Source: DATELY01 sp035276085 (GTDB lineage Bacteria; Pseudomonadota; Gammaproteobacteria; Steroidobacterales; Steroidobacteraceae). Taken from it: 15,792 nt of DNA. How positions within the stretch are numbered: the first letter of the stretch is position 1; every line of letters begins with the position of its first letter. Made by a program: the position numbers and the translations under genes. The notes below the pieces were generated by a model that saw only the letters and a list, made by a program, of their open reading frames with translations, did not search any database and was not told the origin of the DNA. The stretch is from the NCBI GenBank assembly GCA_035276085.1, contig DATELY010000209.1, positions 1-15,792 on the forward strand, in the 5' to 3' direction. Shown here piece after piece: positions 14,491-15,792 of this stretch.

Positions 14491-15435
14491 ATGGCAGAGC
14501 GTGTTTTCGCTGGGATCGATGTGTCCAAAGGGCGATTGGATATTGCGTTGAGCGATGGCGAGCAATGGTGGTGTGCGAACCGGGAAGGAGATTTCCAGGA
14601 GCTCATTGGCCGACTGAGGGGGCAACCCCTGGGGTTGATCGTGCTGGAGGCCAGCGGCGGATATGAAGGCTCGGTGGTGGCCAGCTTGTCTGCTGCGGGG
14701 TTGCCGATCGTGGTGGTGAACCCTCGGCAAGTGCGCGACTTTGCCAAGGCGTGCGGGCGATTGGCTAAGACCGATCGCATCGATGCGCAGGTGTTGGCGC
14801 AGTTTGCGCAGAAGATCCAGCCGGAGCTGCGCCCCTTGAAGGATGAGCAGACCCGAGAGCTGGAAGCACTGCTGCAGCGACGCAGGCAAATTCTGCTCAT
14901 GCTCACGGCCGAACGCCAACGACTCAGCACCGCGGCAGTCAATGTGCGCACCGACATCCGCGAGCACATCAACTTCCTGGTGCGACGGCTGAAGGATGCG
15001 GATCGAGGGCTGGATGAGCTCATCCGGCAAACACCGCTGTGGCGCGAGCGCGAAGAGCTGTTCAAGCCGGTGCGCGGCATCGGTCCGCAGACTCTACGCA
15101 CGCTGTGTGCATCGCTTCCGGAGCTGGGGCAGCTGAACCGGCGCAAAATCGCCGCGCTGGTAGGTGTGGCGCCGTACAACTGCGACTCCGGGACGATTAC
15201 CGGCAAGCGCCGCTGTTGGGGCGGTCGAGCTGAGGTGCGTACGACGTTGTACATGGCGGTAATCAGCGCGGTGCGCTTCAACCCGGTCATTCGCGCCTTC
15301 TACCAGCGCCTGCTGCAGGCGGGGAAAGCCAAGAAGCTCGCTCTGACCGCATGCATGCGCAAACTACTGACCATCCTCAATGCGATGGTTCGCGACCAAG
15401 CGCAGTGGGACGAAAGTTTGCATCTCACTGCTTGA
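14491..15435 (+). CDS. IS110-family transposase (DEDD/serine bridge recombinase)
   Basis: Recombinase of 314 residues. The N-terminal RuvC-like DEDD domain has FAGIDVSKGRLDIAL with D10, VLEASGGYEG with E53, and KTDRIDAQVLAQFA with D95 and D98. A helical coiled stretch follows (about 116-180, rich in Arg, Glu and Leu). The C-terminal IS116/IS110/IS902 domain begins at FKPVRGIGPQTLRTL and contains IAALVGVAPYNCDSGTITGK, where S233 of DSG is the expected nucleophile, then CWGGRAEVRTTLYMAVISA and a C-terminal helix. The start is the ATG at 14491 behind AGGAGAGGT; the frame is open back to 14245 but upstream sequence crosses the IS boundary and the guide RNA. The stop TGA lies inside the TTGACA of the proposed junction promoter. 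No frameshift is seen, so it may be active. Confidence 0.95.
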   Translation: MAERVFAGIDVSKGRLDIALSDGEQWWCANREGDFQELIGRLRGQPLGLIVLEASGGYEGSVVASLSAAGLPIVVVNPRQVRDFAKACGRLAKTDRIDAQVLAQFAQKIQPELRPLKDEQTRELEALLQRRRQILLMLTAERQRLSTAAVNVRTDIREHINFLVRRLKDADRGLDELIRQTPLWREREELFKPVRGIGPQTLRTLCASLPELGQLNRRKIAALVGVAPYNCDSGTITGKRRCWGGRAEVRTTLYMAVISAVRFNPVIRAFYQRLLQAGKAKKLALTACMRKLLTILNAMVRDQAQWDESLHLTA

Positions 15436-15437
15436 CA
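15432..15437 (+). promoter_or_regulatory. Outward -35 hexamer at the IS right end (half of a junction promoter)
   Basis: A perfect TTGACA overlaps the transposase stop. In an excised circle it would lie 13 + 2 (core CT) + 2 = 17 bp from TATGTT at 14299-14304 of the left end (four of six -10 matches), forming a promoter that reads into the bridge RNA and transposase. In the integrated state the two halves are separated. Junction promoters of this kind are known in the IS110 family. Confidence 0.7.
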
Positions 15438-15450
15438 TCGAACACAGTTG

Positions 15451-15478
15451 CTTCCCCCGCTTCGCAAGGGAAGGGACG
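15451..15478. repeat. Right half of REP-like unit D
   Basis: Starting at CTTCCCCC, this stretch and the bases after it (to about 15484) are identical to 15604-15637 of the intact unit, including the GACGCAACTT extension. It is the right flank of the IS110 insertion. Confidence 0.9.
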
Positions 15479-15522
15479 CAACTTGCAGTTCACCTTGCTG
15501 CGATGACGGACCTCTGGTTCAG

Positions 15523-15630
15523 TTCCCTCCCTTGCGCTAGCGGGGGAGGGTAGGGTGGGGGCGCGGCGGATATCGATGCACGCTCACACACCCCCATCCT
15601 GTCCTTCCCCCGCTTCGCAAGGGAAGGGAC
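15523..15630. repeat. REP/BIME-like pair E-F with an unoccupied IS110 target
   Basis: Unit E (15523-15563, TTCCCTCCCTTGCGCTAGCG then GGGGAGGGTAGGGTGGGGGC) faces unit F (15591-15630) across about 28 nt. Unit F is a 40-nt exact match to 5891-5930 on the other strand and contains the complete target CCTGTCCTTCCCC at 15598-15610. The pair repeats the C-D arrangement that the insertion sequence disrupted, and lies just past the stop of the P-type ATPase. Confidence 0.88.
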
Positions 15631-15641
15631 GCAACTTCAAG

Positions 15642-15792
15642 TCATCTCCCACGCAACCGCAGCGCATTCGTGATCACGGACACCGACGACAAACTCATCG
15701 CGAGCGCTGCAATCATCGGCGAGAGCAGCCAACCGGTGATGGGGTACAGAAGACCCGCCGCGAGGGGCACGCCCAACGCGTTGTACACGAAG
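15642..15792 (-). CDS. Heavy-metal (copper-type) translocating P-type ATPase, C-terminal fragment
   Basis: Only the last 49 codons and the TGA are in the window; the gene continues past the right edge. The visible residues begin FVYNALGVPLAAGLLYP and continue with TGWLLSPMIAALAMSLSSVS and VITNALRLRGR. These correspond to the last two membrane helices of P1B-type ATPases, with the YN and MSxSSVSVxxNxLRL motifs of the copper-transporting group. A CopA-like copper exporter is likely, but cation specificity should be judged on the missing CPC and metal-binding regions. Confidence 0.88.
   Translation of the reverse strand, partial: FVYNALGVPLAAGLLYPITGWLLSPMIAALAMSLSSVSVITNALRLRGR

Larger units (their letters stand above)
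14295..15450 (+). mobile_element. IS110-family insertion sequence (IS110 group), inserted in a REP unit
   Basis: The element is 1,156 bp counting one copy of the CT core. Boundaries come from comparison with the intact REP unit at 15591-15630: left flank CCCCCATCCTGTCCT ends at 14296, right flank CTTCCCCCGCTTCGCAAGGG resumes at 15451, and they overlap only in CT(T). That fits the CT core and the lack of true terminal inverted repeats known for IS110 elements. A long non-coding left end (194 nt before the transposase) and a very short right end (15 nt after the stop) place it in the IS110 group rather than IS1111. The exact cut within CTT cannot be decided from one copy. It appears complete, with an intact transposase and readable guide RNA region. 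Confidence 0.92.

Overview
The window reads as a chromosomal segment of a GC-rich gammaproteobacterium. The divergent rsmI / lpoA pair with yraN behind lpoA, together with purT, a YpfJ-type metallopeptidase and a riboswitch-controlled btuB, is a gammaproteobacterial set. A relative of the Xanthomonadales or Steroidobacteraceae is my inference; nothing in the sequence proves the genus. All genes look intact except a copper-type P-ATPase cut by the right edge.

Layout. 8-1198 purT (+), facing a GH100-like glycosidase (-, 1265-2458). 2593-3444 zinc metallopeptidase (+). 3544-5211 contractile tail sheath protein (+) with no other phage gene nearby, facing a PduO-type cobalamin adenosyltransferase (-, 5298-5846). 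The latter lies downstream of btuB (-, 6038-7867), which is preceded by a cobalamin riboswitch (about 7965-8172): a B12 uptake and activation unit. 8310-9092 HisN/inositol-phosphatase-like gene (+). 9200-13215 is one minus-strand run, lpoA - yraN - CPXCG zinc-ribbon protein - metzincin-like membrane protein - ABC ATPase, with three successive 12-nt gaps and then a 1-nt overlap. rsmI (+) diverges from lpoA. An IS110-family element (about 14295-15450) and the C-terminus of a P-type ATPase (-) close the window.

Repeats. A REP/BIME-like family of GC-rich palindromes (CCCCCGCTTCGCAAGGG-type) sits between genes at 5891-5999, 9081-9180, 14184-14254 and 15451-15630. The IS110 element is inserted exactly inside one of these units. 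An uninterrupted copy at 15591-15630 allows the empty site to be reconstructed, with a CT core dinucleotide.

Most notable result. The 194-nt non-coding left end of the IS110 element folds by eye into a bridge RNA of the IS621 kind. It has a target-binding loop whose two 7-nt guides match the two halves of the occupied REP site (CCTGTCC, and GGGGAAG as the complement of CTTCCCC). It also has a donor-binding loop whose guides match the element's own right end (ACAGTTGC, 8 nt) and left end (TGCAAG, with one wobble). Joining right end to left end in a circle would place a perfect TTGACA 17 bp upstream of TATGTT, a junction promoter that would drive this RNA. Two further unoccupied perfect targets (CCTGTCCTTCCCC) lie in the window.
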